Assembly (NCBI RefSeq): GCF_009756665.1
Contig: NZ_CP037953.1
Coordinates: 2,480,001-2,544,000 of the forward strand
Source of the DNA: Permianibacter aggregans
GTDB taxonomy: Bacteria; Pseudomonadota; Gammaproteobacteria; Enterobacterales; Permianibacteraceae
Direction of reading: 5' to 3'
Length of the DNA stretch: 64,000 nt
Shown here: in pieces, positions 8,784 to 16,008 of the stretch
How the letters are laid out: each line of letters begins with the position of its first letter
Numbering within the stretch: position 1 is the stretch's first letter
The notes under the pieces: generated by a model
What the model was told of the DNA's origin: nothing
Seen by the model: only the letters and a program-made list of their open reading frames with translations
Database searches by the model: none
Program-made: the position numbers and the translations under genes

Positions 8784-9161
8784 ATGGCAACCAACATTAC
8801 CGACAGCGTTCAGAAAATTATGCAGCTGACCGAACTGACCGAGGGTGAGTTAGCCAGTGTGCTGAACATTGAGGATAAAGACTGTTTGCAAGACTCACCG
8901 AGTTCACGCTTGAGTGCTGATGCCATTAAAAGAATTGATTCGCTACTTGAAGCAGTGGAACTGCTTTCAAACAACGGCCTTGCAACACCGTTAAAGCTAC
9001 GCCGCACCATTCGTGGAGGCCAACATTTCTTCCATCTAGTGCGAGATGGCGGTCATCCTATGGAGCTAGCGCAGCGGCTCATTGAGATTCACGAGACGGA
9101 ACGCCAGGAAGAAATTCACTTGGCAAATTGTCGAGCCAGGATAAAGCGTAAGCCAGACTAA
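8784..9161 (+). CDS. Unknown helical protein (125 aa)
   Basis: A 125-residue, mostly helical, acidic then basic protein. Residues 5-65 resemble a helix-turn-helix-type segment (TELTEGELASVLNIEDK...RLSADAIKRIDSLLEAVELL) of the sort seen at the N-terminus of ParS/MbcA-like antitoxins. Residues 85-105 (VRDGGHPMELAQRLIEI) could be a short second domain. No firm family is assigned. The start at ATG 8784 lacks an obvious ribosome site. It stands alone on the plus strand, 184 bases after the AbiEi-like gene; the intervening bases show no structure I recognise. Confidence 0.45.
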   Translation: MATNITDSVQKIMQLTELTEGELASVLNIEDKDCLQDSPSSRLSADAIKRIDSLLEAVELLSNNGLATPLKLRRTIRGGQHFFHLVRDGGHPMELAQRLIEIHETERQEEIHLANCRARIKRKPD

Positions 9162-9298
9162 ACGTTTTGGTGACGGTCCTTTTGGCATAACACAACGTCT
9201 ATTTTTTCCATGTGTAAAAAAACCGAGCGGTACCCCACATACCATCCATCCAGTATGCGCATACGAACGAATGAGCCACTAGAAGGTTCCCCAGGGTG

Positions 9299-9535
9299 CT
9301 AGTTGGTTGTCGCGTTGTTCTGTTTTGGGCGGATAGCGATTTCCAGGCCCAACGCTGAGAGCATTTTGAAAAGCTGACGAATGGGCACGTTTTCTGGTTT
9401 TGTTTCCAGTAAAGAGACGGATTTCTGCAACAAACCCACAAGCGAACCGGCTTCTTGTTGAGTCATGCCGGCGTTTTTTCGAAAGCCTTTCAGTATCTTT
9501 CCGAGCTGTTCTGGGGTGCGGGCGGGATAGTCCAT
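9299..9535 (-). CDS. HipB-like Xre-family antitoxin, orphan
   Basis: A 78-residue helix-turn-helix protein of the HipB type. The Xre-fold DNA-binding domain spans about residues 8-62 (LGKILKGFRKNAGMTQQEAG, then the recognition helix QKSVSLLETKPENV), followed by the family-typical LSALGLEIAIRPK strand (64-74). HipB normally represses its own operon and neutralises the HipA kinase encoded immediately downstream. Here the 130 bases after the stop carry no hipA, so the toxin is missing. Three regularly spaced inverted repeats lie directly upstream (9541-9610) and are its likely operators, the closest overlapping the ribosome-site region. Confidence 0.75.
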   Translation of the reverse strand: MDYPARTPEQLGKILKGFRKNAGMTQQEAGSLVGLLQKSVSLLETKPENVPIRQLFKMLSALGLEIAIRPKQNNATTN

Positions 9536-9540
9536 ATTTC

Positions 9541-9610
9541 ATACCTTACAAGGGATAAAGGCAAAATATACCGTAAGAGGTATAAATCACAAATATGCCT
9601 TTTAAGGTAT
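9541..9610 (-). promoter_or_regulatory. Three 16-bp operator-like palindromes upstream of hipB-like gene
   Basis: Three inverted repeats of the form ATACC-N6-GGTAT occur at 9541-9556 (ATACCTTACAAGGGAT), 9568-9583 (ATACCGTAAGAGGTAT) and 9595-9610 (ATGCCTTTTAAGGTAT). The repeat-to-repeat distance is exactly 27 bases both times. The first begins 6 bases upstream of the start codon. E. coli HipB binds multiple palindromes (TATCC-N8-GGATA) in its own promoter, so cooperative autorepression is the natural reading. Confidence 0.72.
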
Positions 9611-9796
9611 AGAAATCCCAATTGTGAGTAGCCATAACAGGATTCGCTGCTGCCCCATGGTGTGTTCATCACGGGCCGGTCTCCTTAACGTACAGAAGAG
9701 GTTTTCTGTGGTAACCCTGTTAACTCTTTAACGGCTCGCGAACGGTCAGCCGCCAGCTTCTTCAGTGTGCGCGATCGCGATATCAAGATTTCGTTG

Positions 9797-10060
9797 TCAG
9801 TCTTCTGGGAAGAATATTGGATCACCGGTTGGCTCCAGCGATTGTGGACTCTTAATGGGAATAGCTTGCAGCTTGACTGAAAGGTGGGTCCGCATCAGAT
9901 CGGCAAACACGTCGGTATCAGTCAGATTTGGGTCAAGCCATGCATCAAAATCTTTGGGTGTGAGGATCAGCGGAATGCTCTTGTCGTGAATTGCGCTGAA
10001 TCGAGGATGCGGCCCGAGAGTGATAACGGTGAAAGAAGGCGTGGGATCTCAATGAAAGAC
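9797..10060 (-). pseudogene. C-terminal fragment of an SRAP (SOS response-associated peptidase, YedK/HMCES) gene
   Basis: The minus strand encodes about 80 residues that match the C-terminal part of the SRAP domain: FTVITLGPHPRFSAIHDK, then IPLILTPKDFDAWL and a final EPTGDPIFFPED before TGA (9797-9799). SRAP proteins crosslink to abasic sites in single-stranded DNA through an N-terminal Cys2, which is absent here. The frame meets a TGA upstream at about 10050, and no other SRAP part is seen before the IS21 end at 10215. The gene is therefore a 5'-truncated remnant, probably cut down by the rearrangements that brought in the IS and the cassettes. Confidence 0.65.
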
Positions 10061-10214
10061 CGAAAAAAATCTCAAAATTAAGCCGAATAGATGGCTGAAT
10101 GAGAAGGATTCTTAAGGGCTTTTCTCATATTTTTCAGTTTCATACGACATTCCCCAAAATCCGACGATGCTCGAGCAAATCACCGCGGTCTGATCAGAAT
10201 TTTATCTCTAAGAG

Positions 10215-10268
10215 TGTTGATTTGCATTTAAAACTGACCCAGGATTTGCACGCAAAATTGACCCACCC
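10215..10268 (+). repeat. IS21 left terminal repeats
   Basis: The outer repeat starts TGTTGATTTGCATTTAAAAC and is followed at about 10243 by an inner copy with GATTTGCACGCAAAATTG. These are the multiple IstA-binding repeats typical of IS21-family ends. A third near-identical outer end lies at 13905-13930, outside this element. Confidence 0.85.
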
Positions 10269-10279
10269 TGATGGTTCGA

Positions 10280-11059
10280 TTATGGCGTAGATTTTGGTTT
10301 TCTGTCTCGTTTGTTTTCCTCTTGGTTGGTGGTCGAATGTTTTAATCGATAGCTATCATTGCCGGTTTCCACGATATGGCAGTGATGGGTCAGTCGATCC
10401 AATAGCGCTGTCGTCATCTTCTCGTCACCAAATACCGACGACCATTCGGCGAAGCTTAAGTTGGTGGTGATGATGAGGCTGGTGCGTTCATAGAGTTTGC
10501 TGATCAGATGGAACAATAAGGCACCGCCTGCCTGACTGAACGGCAAGTATCCGAGCTCATCGAGTATCACTAGATCGGTATGCAGCAGCCGATTGACGAG
10601 GCGTCCTTGTCGCCCTTGCTGCTTTTCCAGCTCCAGGGCGTTGACCAGTTCGATCGTGGACAGGAAGCGCACGCGCAGTCGGTGATGCTGGATCGCTTGC
10701 ACACCGATAGCGGTGGCGAGATGGGTTTTACCGGTGCCTGGGCCGCCAACCAAGACGACGTTTTGCGCTTGTTTCAGGAACTCACAGCGGTGCAGGGTTT
10801 TGATTAACGCTTCATCGGCCTGGCTGTGGGCAAAGTCGAAGCCGGTTAGATCGCGATAGACCGGGAAGCGCGCGACTTTCATTTGGTATTGAATGGAGCG
10901 CACATCGCGTTCCGAGGATTCGGCTTTCAGCAGCATCTGCAATACCGGCAGCGCTTGCTGGTAGGCCGGTGCCGCTTGCTCGGCGAGCGTCGCCATCGCA
11001 TCGGCCATGCCGTGCAGTTTTAACGATTTAAGAGTGTTGACGAGACCTTCACTGTTCAT
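10280..11059 (-). CDS. istB: IS21-family helper ATPase IstB
   Basis: A 259-residue AAA+ ATPase that remodels target DNA and delivers it to the IstA transposase. Walker A is GGPGTGKT (residues 105-112) and Walker B is [13 protein letters not shown]. The protein has the DnaC-like arrangement and full family length. Its ATG overlaps the end of istA by 11 bases, so translation is coupled. No frameshift or missing motif is seen, so the element may be active. The remaining bases to the left end at 10215 carry the terminal repeats. Confidence 0.95.
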   Translation of the reverse strand: MNSEGLVNTLKSLKLHGMADAMATLAEQAAPAYQQALPVLQMLLKAESSERDVRSIQYQMKVARFPVYRDLTGFDFAHSQADEALIKTLHRCEFLKQAQNVVLVGGPGTGKTHLATAIGVQAIQHHRLRVRFLSTIELVNALELEKQQGRQGRLVNRLLHTDLVILDELGYLPFSQAGGALLFHLISKLYERTSLIITTNLSFAEWSSVFGDEKMTTALLDRLTHHCHIVETGNDSYRLKHSTTNQEENKRDRKPKSTP

Positions 11060-12593
11060 GGCGCAGGCTCCGCAGACGATCGTAACGGGCGGTGTTGGCC
11101 ACCGGTTCGTTGACCAGCTTCAAGACTGCTGGAGGTTGCAACGGCGTTGGTCGCGGCGGTTGTTGCAAACGATGGAGGCAATTGAGCACATGCGCTTTTG
11201 ACGGCTCACCGAGTTCCAGCGCGTGGCGGATGGCTTGCTCGACCAGTTGTTCATCGTGCAGCAGTACCAAGGCCAGGATGTCGGCCATTTCCCGGTCGCC
11301 GCCGAGGCGTTTGAGCAGTTTGTGTTGCAGCAAGCGGAAGCTCTCCGGCAAGCTCGTGAACGGCGCGCCGTTACGCAAGGCACCGGGTTTACGTTGCACC
11401 ACGCTGAGGTAATGACGCCAATCGTAGATGGTGCGCCCGGGCGTGCTTTTCTCGCGATTGAACACCCGCACGTGTTCGGCAATTACCTGCGCTTCCGCGA
11501 CGATGACCAAGCGCTCCGGATAAACGCGCAGACTGATGGGACGATTGGCGTAACTGGCCGGTACGCTGTAGCGGGTATGTTCATGGGTAATCAAACAGGT
11601 CGATGACACCCGTTTGCTTTCCTCAACAAAGCCATCGAAGGCGGCCGGTACCGGCATCATCTCACTTTGTTCATCGGCCTGGCACTCGGCTAACGAACGC
11701 GCCCGGTACTCAGGGTGCGCGGTTTCTTGCCACAAGCTTTGGCAACGTGCGGCCAACCAGTGATTCAGTTCGGCCAAAGACGAGAAGCTTGGTGCCTCAT
11801 GCCAAAGCCGATGGCGAGCATCCAGCACGGCTTTTTCAACTTGGCCCTTTTCCCAACCGGAAGCGGGATTACAAAACTGCGGCTCAAACAAATAATGGCC
11901 AACCATCGCCTGAAAACGCTGATTGACTTGCCGCTGTTTGCCGCGACCAATCTTGTCGACGGCGGTTTTCATGTTGTCGTAAATGCCACGCCGTGGCACG
12001 CCACCAAAGGCCTGGAAGGCGTGATAATGAGCATCAAACAACATCTCATGGGCTTGCGTCAGGTAAGCGCGTAAGAAAAACGCCCGGCTGTAACTGAGCT
12101 TAAAGTGGGCGATTTGCAGTTTGGTGCTGACCCCGTTCAGCTTCACCCAGTCCTCACTCCAATCAAACTGGAATGCCTCACCGGGCGCAAACTGCAACGG
12201 CACGTAAACATGCTTGCCGGATACGCGCTTGGCGTCTTCTTGCGATTGGCGCCAGCGCCGGGCAAACGCCGCTACCCGATCATAAGAACCGGTATAACCC
12301 AGCGCGACCAAATCCCGATGCAGCTGACGCACCGTTCGTCGTTGCTTGCGATGTCGGCGCGATTCGCGGAACAGCCAACTGGTTAATGTCGGTTCGTAGT
12401 CATCCAGATTGTTGGGGCTTTTACGGGCCGGGTAGGCAGGCTCTACCACGTCACTGACCAGGTATTTGCGCACCGTATTGCGGGACAAGCCGGTGCGCCT
12501 GGCTATCTCCCGGATCGGCACTTCTTCACGGAAATGCCAGCGTCTGATCACACTCAATAAGGCCACGTCTATCACTCCTTCATTCCCCCGCAA
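11049..12593 (-). CDS. istA: IS21-family transposase IstA
   Basis: A 514-residue DDE transposase of the IS21 family. An N-terminal helix-turn-helix (about residues 24-44, [18 protein letters not shown]) binds the ends. The catalytic core shows FDWSED (D144), the second Asp in IYDNMKTAV, and Glu in [14 protein letters not shown] Mu-type C-terminal domain follows. Together with IstB it inserts the element by a copy-out-like circular intermediate, as known for the family. It is intact, and its base composition is more GC-rich than the surrounding cassettes, which fits recent arrival. Confidence 0.95.
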   Translation of the reverse strand: MRGNEGVIDVALLSVIRRWHFREEVPIREIARRTGLSRNTVRKYLVSDVVEPAYPARKSPNNLDDYEPTLTSWLFRESRRHRKQRRTVRQLHRDLVALGYTGSYDRVAAFARRWRQSQEDAKRVSGKHVYVPLQFAPGEAFQFDWSEDWVKLNGVSTKLQIAHFKLSYSRAFFLRAYLTQAHEMLFDAHYHAFQAFGGVPRRGIYDNMKTAVDKIGRGKQRQVNQRFQAMVGHYLFEPQFCNPASGWEKGQVEKAVLDARHRLWHEAPSFSSLAELNHWLAARCQSLWQETAHPEYRARSLAECQADEQSEMMPVPAAFDGFVEESKRVSSTCLITHEHTRYSVPASYANRPISLRVYPERLVIVAEAQVIAEHVRVFNREKSTPGRTIYDWRHYLSVVQRKPGALRNGAPFTSLPESFRLLQHKLLKRLGGDREMADILALVLLHDEQLVEQAIRHALELGEPSKAHVLNCLHRLQQPPRPTPLQPPAVLKLVNEPVANTARYDRLRSLRHEQ

Positions 12594-12612
12594 ACCCGTT
12601 GCGGAGCAGTGT

Positions 12613-12679
12613 TACACGTGGGTCAAATTTCGATGCAAATCGTGGAGTTTAGTGGGTCAGTTTTGGGTGCAAATCAACA
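12613..12679 (-). repeat. IS21 right terminal repeats
   Basis: Read on the minus strand, the end begins TGTTGATTTGCACCCAAAAC. An inner copy (GATTTGCATCGAAATTTG) comes after about 27 bases and lies upstream of istA. The outer 12 bases match the left end exactly. Confidence 0.85.
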
Positions 12680-12848
12680 GTTAGATATCTGGCGAAGTGC
12701 AAAAGCGGCTTTTTGTGATATGACTGATGGTATCGAGCAAGGTTTAGCGGAGCTAGAGTCTGTAGAGAAATTGGAAGATGCTGACAGGTTTCATCTCAAT
12801 GAACTATTTGTGCAGATTTGTCATGACCTTCTACCTAATGAAGCATAA
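12680..12848 (+). pseudogene. 3' remnant of an integron-cassette gene cut by IS21
   Basis: Directly after the IS21 right end, an open frame of about 55 codons (QLDIWRSAKAAFCDM... to ...VQICHDLLPNEA) ends with TAA at 12846-12848. The stop lies inside the 5' core (GCATAAC) of the following attC site, the usual arrangement for a cassette gene. Its beginning is not found on the other side of the IS, so it is a broken gene. The encoded fragment is acidic and helical and matches no family I know. Confidence 0.6.
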
Positions 12849-12932
12849 CGATCCGCTCAAATTCGTTCCGGCCACAAAAGGCGCGGCCTCCACCGGACTC
12901 GCCAACGCTCGCCATTTAGCGGGGCGTTATGC
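12843..12932 (+). repeat. Integron attC recombination site 1
   Basis: This 90-base imperfect palindrome begins GCATAAC and ends GTTATGC. The inner pairs also match: CCGCT followed by CAAA near the 5' end against TTT-AGCGG near the 3' end, with an unpaired spacer between the boxes. This is the R''-L''...L'-R' layout of VCR-like attC sites. The integrase cut would fall between G12926 and T12927, which starts the next cassette. Confidence 0.75.
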
Positions 12933-13020
12933 ATGCATTCAGTACTGATATTGGGGCGATAGATTGGAGATTCACTTAAGTACAGCTACTGTTAATTCTC
13001 ACGAGAATCGAAGTGGTTCG

Positions 13021-13356
13021 ATGAACCTAAGCTTTAACCCAATCGTTATATTTACGAGTTCATGGCCATTTCCTATAAGTCACTTGAAAAATATAAAGTG
13101 GGGCATCGAATCTGAAAAAATCGGATCGCATTCATTCGAGATTGAGATAAGTGTAGACTCTCCTTTTGATATCAAAGAGCATGGAAATTACGTTGAATTT
13201 CATTTAATGAAAAAAGGTGTCAAATTTCAGCATGATGATTATCCATGCAATTTAATATTCAGTGCGGTTTTAGATTCTCCGCATGACAGCCCAATCGAAA
13301 TTGATAAGGTTTTCCCTGGGGTTGTAAAAGCAATATGGTCAAAGGGGGTGCAGTAA
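13021..13356 (+). CDS. Integron cassette gene: unknown protein (~111 aa)
   Basis: This is the gene of the cassette that begins at 12927. ATG 13021 (MNLSFNPIVIF) has a weak ribosome site (AGTGG, 5 bases away); a TTG at 12964 is an alternative. The sequence alternates short hydrophobic strands and looks like a beta-rich cytoplasmic protein (IKWGIESEKI, SFEIEISVDSPF, NYVEFHLMKKGVKF). No family is recognised, as is usual for integron cassettes. The stop TAA 13354-13356 lies one base before ATGCATAAT, the expected 5' core of its own attC (complement of the cassette start GTTATGCAT). It is clearly AT-rich compared with the IS. Confidence 0.6.
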   Translation: MNLSFNPIVIFTSSWPFPISHLKNIKWGIESEKIGSHSFEIEISVDSPFDIKEHGNYVEFHLMKKGVKFQHDDYPCNLIFSAVLDSPHDSPIEIDKVFPGVVKAIWSKGVQ

Positions 13357-13357
13357 A

Positions 13358-13381
13358 ATGCATAATGATGCGTTATATGGC
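13358..13381 (+). repeat. Collapsed attC site between cassettes
   Basis: ATGCATAAT (13358-13366) is the complement of the start of the preceding cassette (GTTATGCAT at 12926), so it is that cassette's 5' attC core. GTTATATGGC (13372-13381) is the start of the next cassette. Only five bases separate them, so the whole palindromic centre of the attC, normally 50 or more bases, is missing. Confidence 0.6.
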
Positions 13382-13390
13382 AAAGAGATT

Positions 13391-13687
13391 ATGAGCAAAA
13401 TCATTGATCTCGCCACCAACAACGCATTGCTCTCCGGCCTCATACTTGCCGCGATTATCGGGATTGTTAGCTTGCTATGGCGCAAATATCAGGACCATCA
13501 AGACAGCGAAGCCATCTTCAATTTTCTTATTGCATCTGAGGCAGAGACACCTCATACCTTTCGCAGCACTGAAGCTATCGCAGCTAAAACCAAGCTCACG
13601 CAAAACAGGGTTGAGGAGCTATGCACCAAGCACAAGAAAATTCAGCGAAACTCTAAAGAAAAGCAGTCATGGAAACTAGTTGAGTGA
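13391..13687 (+). CDS. Integron cassette gene: small membrane protein (98 aa)
   Basis: This is the gene of the third cassette. ATG 13391 (MSKIIDLATNN) comes 10 bases after the cassette's start box GTTATATGGC, with AAAGAGA as ribosome site, a textbook cassette layout. One transmembrane helix spans about residues 13-31 (LLSGLILAAIIGIVSLLW). The cytoplasmic C-terminal ~65 residues look like a small winged-helix-type domain (HTFRSTEAIAAKTKLTQNRVEELCTKHKKI...WKLVE). No named family is assigned. A longer frame from 13358 would run through the recombination site and is less likely. Confidence 0.68.
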   Translation: MSKIIDLATNNALLSGLILAAIIGIVSLLWRKYQDHQDSEAIFNFLIASEAETPHTFRSTEAIAAKTKLTQNRVEELCTKHKKIQRNSKEKQSWKLVE

Positions 13688-13689
13688 GT

Positions 13690-13769
13690 GCCATATAACA
13701 ATGCGCTCAACTGTCGCTCACTTCGTTCGCTGGGCAGTCAAAAGCTATGCTTTTGACTGTCCGTTAGCT
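13690..13769 (+). repeat. Integron attC recombination site 2
   Basis: The site begins GCCATATAAC (13690-13699), the exact complement of its cassette's start GTTATATGGC at 13372, and ends GTTAGCT (13763-13769). Between them lies a hairpin, GGCAGTCAAAAGC-TAT-GCTTTTGACTGTC. The 5' part AATGCGCTCAA resembles other VCR-like attC sites. The cassette junction would be at G13763. The expected 5' core of a fourth cassette (complement of GTTAGCTT) is only weakly matched at about 13869 (CAGCTAAACG), just before the IS21-end relic. Confidence 0.65.
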
Positions 13770-13904
13770 TAATCATTGAATGTCTGCATTGGGTCGAAAG
13801 TAGACATGAATTTATCATCTGCTCTGAATATACTGGGTAGCCTGCGCTAGGCGTGTCGCTAATAAACAGCTAAACGCCGAATTCATCACGTCGTTTCAAA
13901 TCCC

Positions 13905-13930
13905 GGGTCAGTTTAAAATGCAAATCAACA
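13905..13930 (-). repeat. Solo IS21-type terminal repeat
   Basis: Read on the minus strand this is TGTTGATTTGCATTTTAAAC followed by TGACCC. It matches the left end of the IS21 at 10215 in 25 of 26 positions, more closely than the IS's own right end does. No istA or istB is attached to it. It is the relic of a second, related IS21 element or the outer end of a larger unit that once spanned 10215-13930 and included the cassettes. Confidence 0.75.
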
Positions 13931-14234
13931 CATTCTGTTAAAGAGGTCGACGAAATGAACCTCCAATGCGGAAGCTATACCATCCATCGTTTCCATCGAC
14001 GAATGAACACACGCTCGCCCCATCTCAGAGACCGTCTTCTGTGGGAGCCAAGAGTGTAATACTTCAATGCGTCATGTTGGCACGCTTATGGTTGACTTGA
14101 GTGTACTGACCCAACGCCTTTCAGTTTGATGCGTTAATGAAAGTCCTCCCTTGTTTCTGTGCAGTCTCTACATATAGTCACTTTCTGAAGATCTGGTAAC
14201 TTTCAGATCTGGTTCGAACGTCTACAGATGAATA
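13931..14234. other. Gene-free stretch between solo IS21 end and unknown genes
   Basis: These 304 bases hold only a 34-codon frame from ATG 13954 to TAA 14058, with a modest ribosome site (GAGG) and a basic, His/Arg-rich product that I do not trust as a gene. No attC-like structure or known repeat is seen. Confidence 0.35.
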
Positions 14235-14540
14235 TTAAACTGGAAGCTCTGATTTGCTTCTCTCACTCTCCATAAGTTCGTATCTTTTTTTAGCTATAGA
14301 ATCGATTACTTTGTCGTTTTTCTGACTGGCATCTTTTGACAAGTAGAAGACATGTTCCCACTGCGGTGGAACCTCCCGAACAATGACAGAGTATCCGGCG
14401 TCTGCTAACTTTCTAGCTAATGTCCCCGTTAAGAGTCTGGATATAGAAGCATTCCAATAGCGACCATGTGATTCGATAGATGATATGGCCTCTTCAAGAA
14501 AGTGCATCTCCACATACGCTTCTTTTTCTGCATCCGTCAT
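14235..14540 (-). CDS. Unknown protein (101 aa)
   Basis: A 101-residue soluble protein with a compact domain (residues 5-75: EAYVEMHFLEEAISS, ISRLLTGTLARKLADAGYSVIVREVP, HVFYLSKDA) and a charged helical tail. The alternation of helix and strand suggests a small alpha/beta fold. No family is recognised. It is on the same strand as the Wadjet operon but separated from it by two other unknown genes and several hundred bases, so co-transcription is uncertain. Confidence 0.5.
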   Translation of the reverse strand: MTDAEKEAYVEMHFLEEAISSIESHGRYWNASISRLLTGTLARKLADAGYSVIVREVPPQWEHVFYLSKDASQKNDKVIDSIAKKRYELMESERSKSELPV

Positions 14541-14703
14541 GACGATAGCTCCCCAATCTCCAAATGTTTAGTATACGAACAGATTTGTCGTAAATCCGAG
14601 CCAAACCCCATCAATTATAGTCGGAGGGCGCGATTCTTTCGCTCAGATCGTCAAAAGGCCCAGACCTGAAAACATCTCAAACCAGCGAGGTACAAGCTTC
14701 CGT

Positions 14704-15132
14704 TTATCTAACAAATTTAACCAGTGCACGAATGGACTCACTAAGTAACAACCAGAGCCCTTCGTCTCTAACCCTCGCGGTTTGATTCCTTATGAACTGA
14801 ACCATTGATACCGAGCCAGATAGCAGGCCGCGTGTCTTGCTAAGCGCCTCTTTGTATCCGAACGGGGTAAGGACGACTTGCTGAATCGGTAATCCCTTGT
14901 ATGAACTGTTAAAACGCAAGTATCCTGTTTCCTGCAAGTATCGAACCCCATCAACTATGAGCAAATTACAGTGATGAAAATTGTTAGAGTCGAAAAATGG
15001 CAAGTCTCGCGGATAAAAATCGATGGGGTCTGGGTAGTGAACGACCAAGTAATCCAGGATATCCTGATAGAGCGAGTCATGTTCCTTTATGGAAAAGTGG
15101 CGCTTTGACGTTGTTTTCGAATTAACTCTCAT
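14704..15132 (-). CDS. Unknown protein (142 aa), winged-helix-like
   Basis: A 142-residue protein. Residues 15-110 look like a winged helix: DSLYQDILDYLVVHYPDPIDFY, then LLIVDGVRYLQETGYLRF, then a LPIQQVVLTPFGYKEALS segment. This layout is seen in small regulatory or adaptor proteins of mobile elements. The C-terminal third is helical and basic. No family name can be given. It lies 96 bases downstream of the 234-residue unknown gene on the same strand. Confidence 0.5.
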   Translation of the reverse strand: MRVNSKTTSKRHFSIKEHDSLYQDILDYLVVHYPDPIDFYPRDLPFFDSNNFHHCNLLIVDGVRYLQETGYLRFNSSYKGLPIQQVVLTPFGYKEALSKTRGLLSGSVSMVQFIRNQTARVRDEGLWLLLSESIRALVKFVR

Positions 15133-15228
15133 TGACTTATCCTGCTCAACGCATGGTAAACATTTTACCTATCCACATACATTTGTATGAGGTCTTAAAG
15201 GCGCATCCAATGAGGCATGTAGCGCGGC

Positions 15229-15933
15229 TCACACTTCCTCTCGCCAAAACCGTGTGCTGTAGTTATTCAGTCCTCGGGTATAAGGGTCTGGCCGCACGTT
15301 GAATTCGTTCGGAATCGCGTTGCCGTCGCCACCATCTCTGAAATAATCCCGCACGGAACACAGAGCCGAGAATCTCAAGTTCCTCCATTCACGAGCCAAG
15401 CTCTCCTGTTGCTCCTCCTTTAACTTAGAGGCCGTTGGCTTGCGCTTAGTGTACGGCAGCGTATATGTTGGTGCGAGCTTTGCAAAGTGGGAAAACGTAA
15501 TCGAACGGCGCTTCCATTCAGCCATCACTGACTCTCGCCACTGATAATTTACGCGCACGGTCATCTTCTCAGTAAACGCGTAAGGCCACGCAATGTCATC
15601 ATCGACATAAAAGAGTTCTCTCTCTTTTCGCTCCACCTCTACTCTTTCTTTCATGCGATAAACTGCTGATGCCAAATCATCTCCCGCTCGGGACGCTTCA
15701 AATCTGGTTTCGTCAATCTTCCTGACTGACTTAGCAGCGACATAATTGCGCATTGCCCGCTGAAACTCACCATATGCCGACGAGACATACGGACCGCAGC
15801 TAGAAAGGCTAAATTTTGATGAGTCAAGAAGCCTCCTTTCTTCCATGCATCGGTCAATAAACCTTTCCAATTCATCAACGTCAATGGCATCAAGAGCCGC
15901 TTGCTCGTGATTGGACGTATAAATCGTTTCCAT
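15229..15933 (-). CDS. Unknown protein (234 aa) downstream of Wadjet
   Basis: A 234-residue charged, soluble, mostly helical protein with an acidic N-terminus (ALDAIDVDELERFIDRCMEERR) and a central Glu/Arg-rich helix. The C-terminus is rich in Trp, Arg and Asn (FRDGGDGNAIPNEF...YSTRFWREE). No family is recognised. It begins 75 bases after the jetD stop on the same strand, so it may be read from the same transcript and could be an accessory to Wadjet. The sequence gives no independent support for such a role. Confidence 0.5.
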   Translation of the reverse strand: METIYTSNHEQAALDAIDVDELERFIDRCMEERRLLDSSKFSLSSCGPYVSSAYGEFQRAMRNYVAAKSVRKIDETRFEASRAGDDLASAVYRMKERVEVERKERELFYVDDDIAWPYAFTEKMTVRVNYQWRESVMAEWKRRSITFSHFAKLAPTYTLPYTKRKPTASKLKEEQQESLAREWRNLRFSALCSVRDYFRDGGDGNAIPNEFNVRPDPYTRGLNNYSTRFWREEV

Positions 15934-16008
15934 TTACGATCCCCCATAAGAACTATCTATTTGCTGACAGATATCATGTTTCATGTTGTATCCGCATTCG
16001 CTGCGGCC

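Larger units (their letters stand above)
10215..12679 (-). mobile_element. Complete IS21-family insertion sequence (2465 bp)
   Basis: The element is bounded by inverted TGTTGATTTGCA termini at 10215 and 12679. It contains istA and istB on the minus strand, in the standard order with an 11-base overlap. Each end has the IS21-type second internal repeat (GATTTGCA...TTGACCCAC) 25-35 bases further in. The bases flanking the ends (CTAAGAG on the left, GTTAGAT on the right) do not form an obvious target duplication, which suggests that one flank was rearranged after insertion. It interrupts the first visible integron cassette. Confidence 0.92.

Noticed and set aside
10205-12690. Target-site duplication of the IS21
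   Set aside because: The flanks CTAAGAG and GTTAGAT do not match over 4-8 bases, and no shifted alignment is convincing.
13358-13687. Start of the third cassette gene at 13358
   Set aside because: That start would place the recombination box inside the coding region; ATG 13391 just after the box with AAAGAGA upstream is the normal cassette layout.
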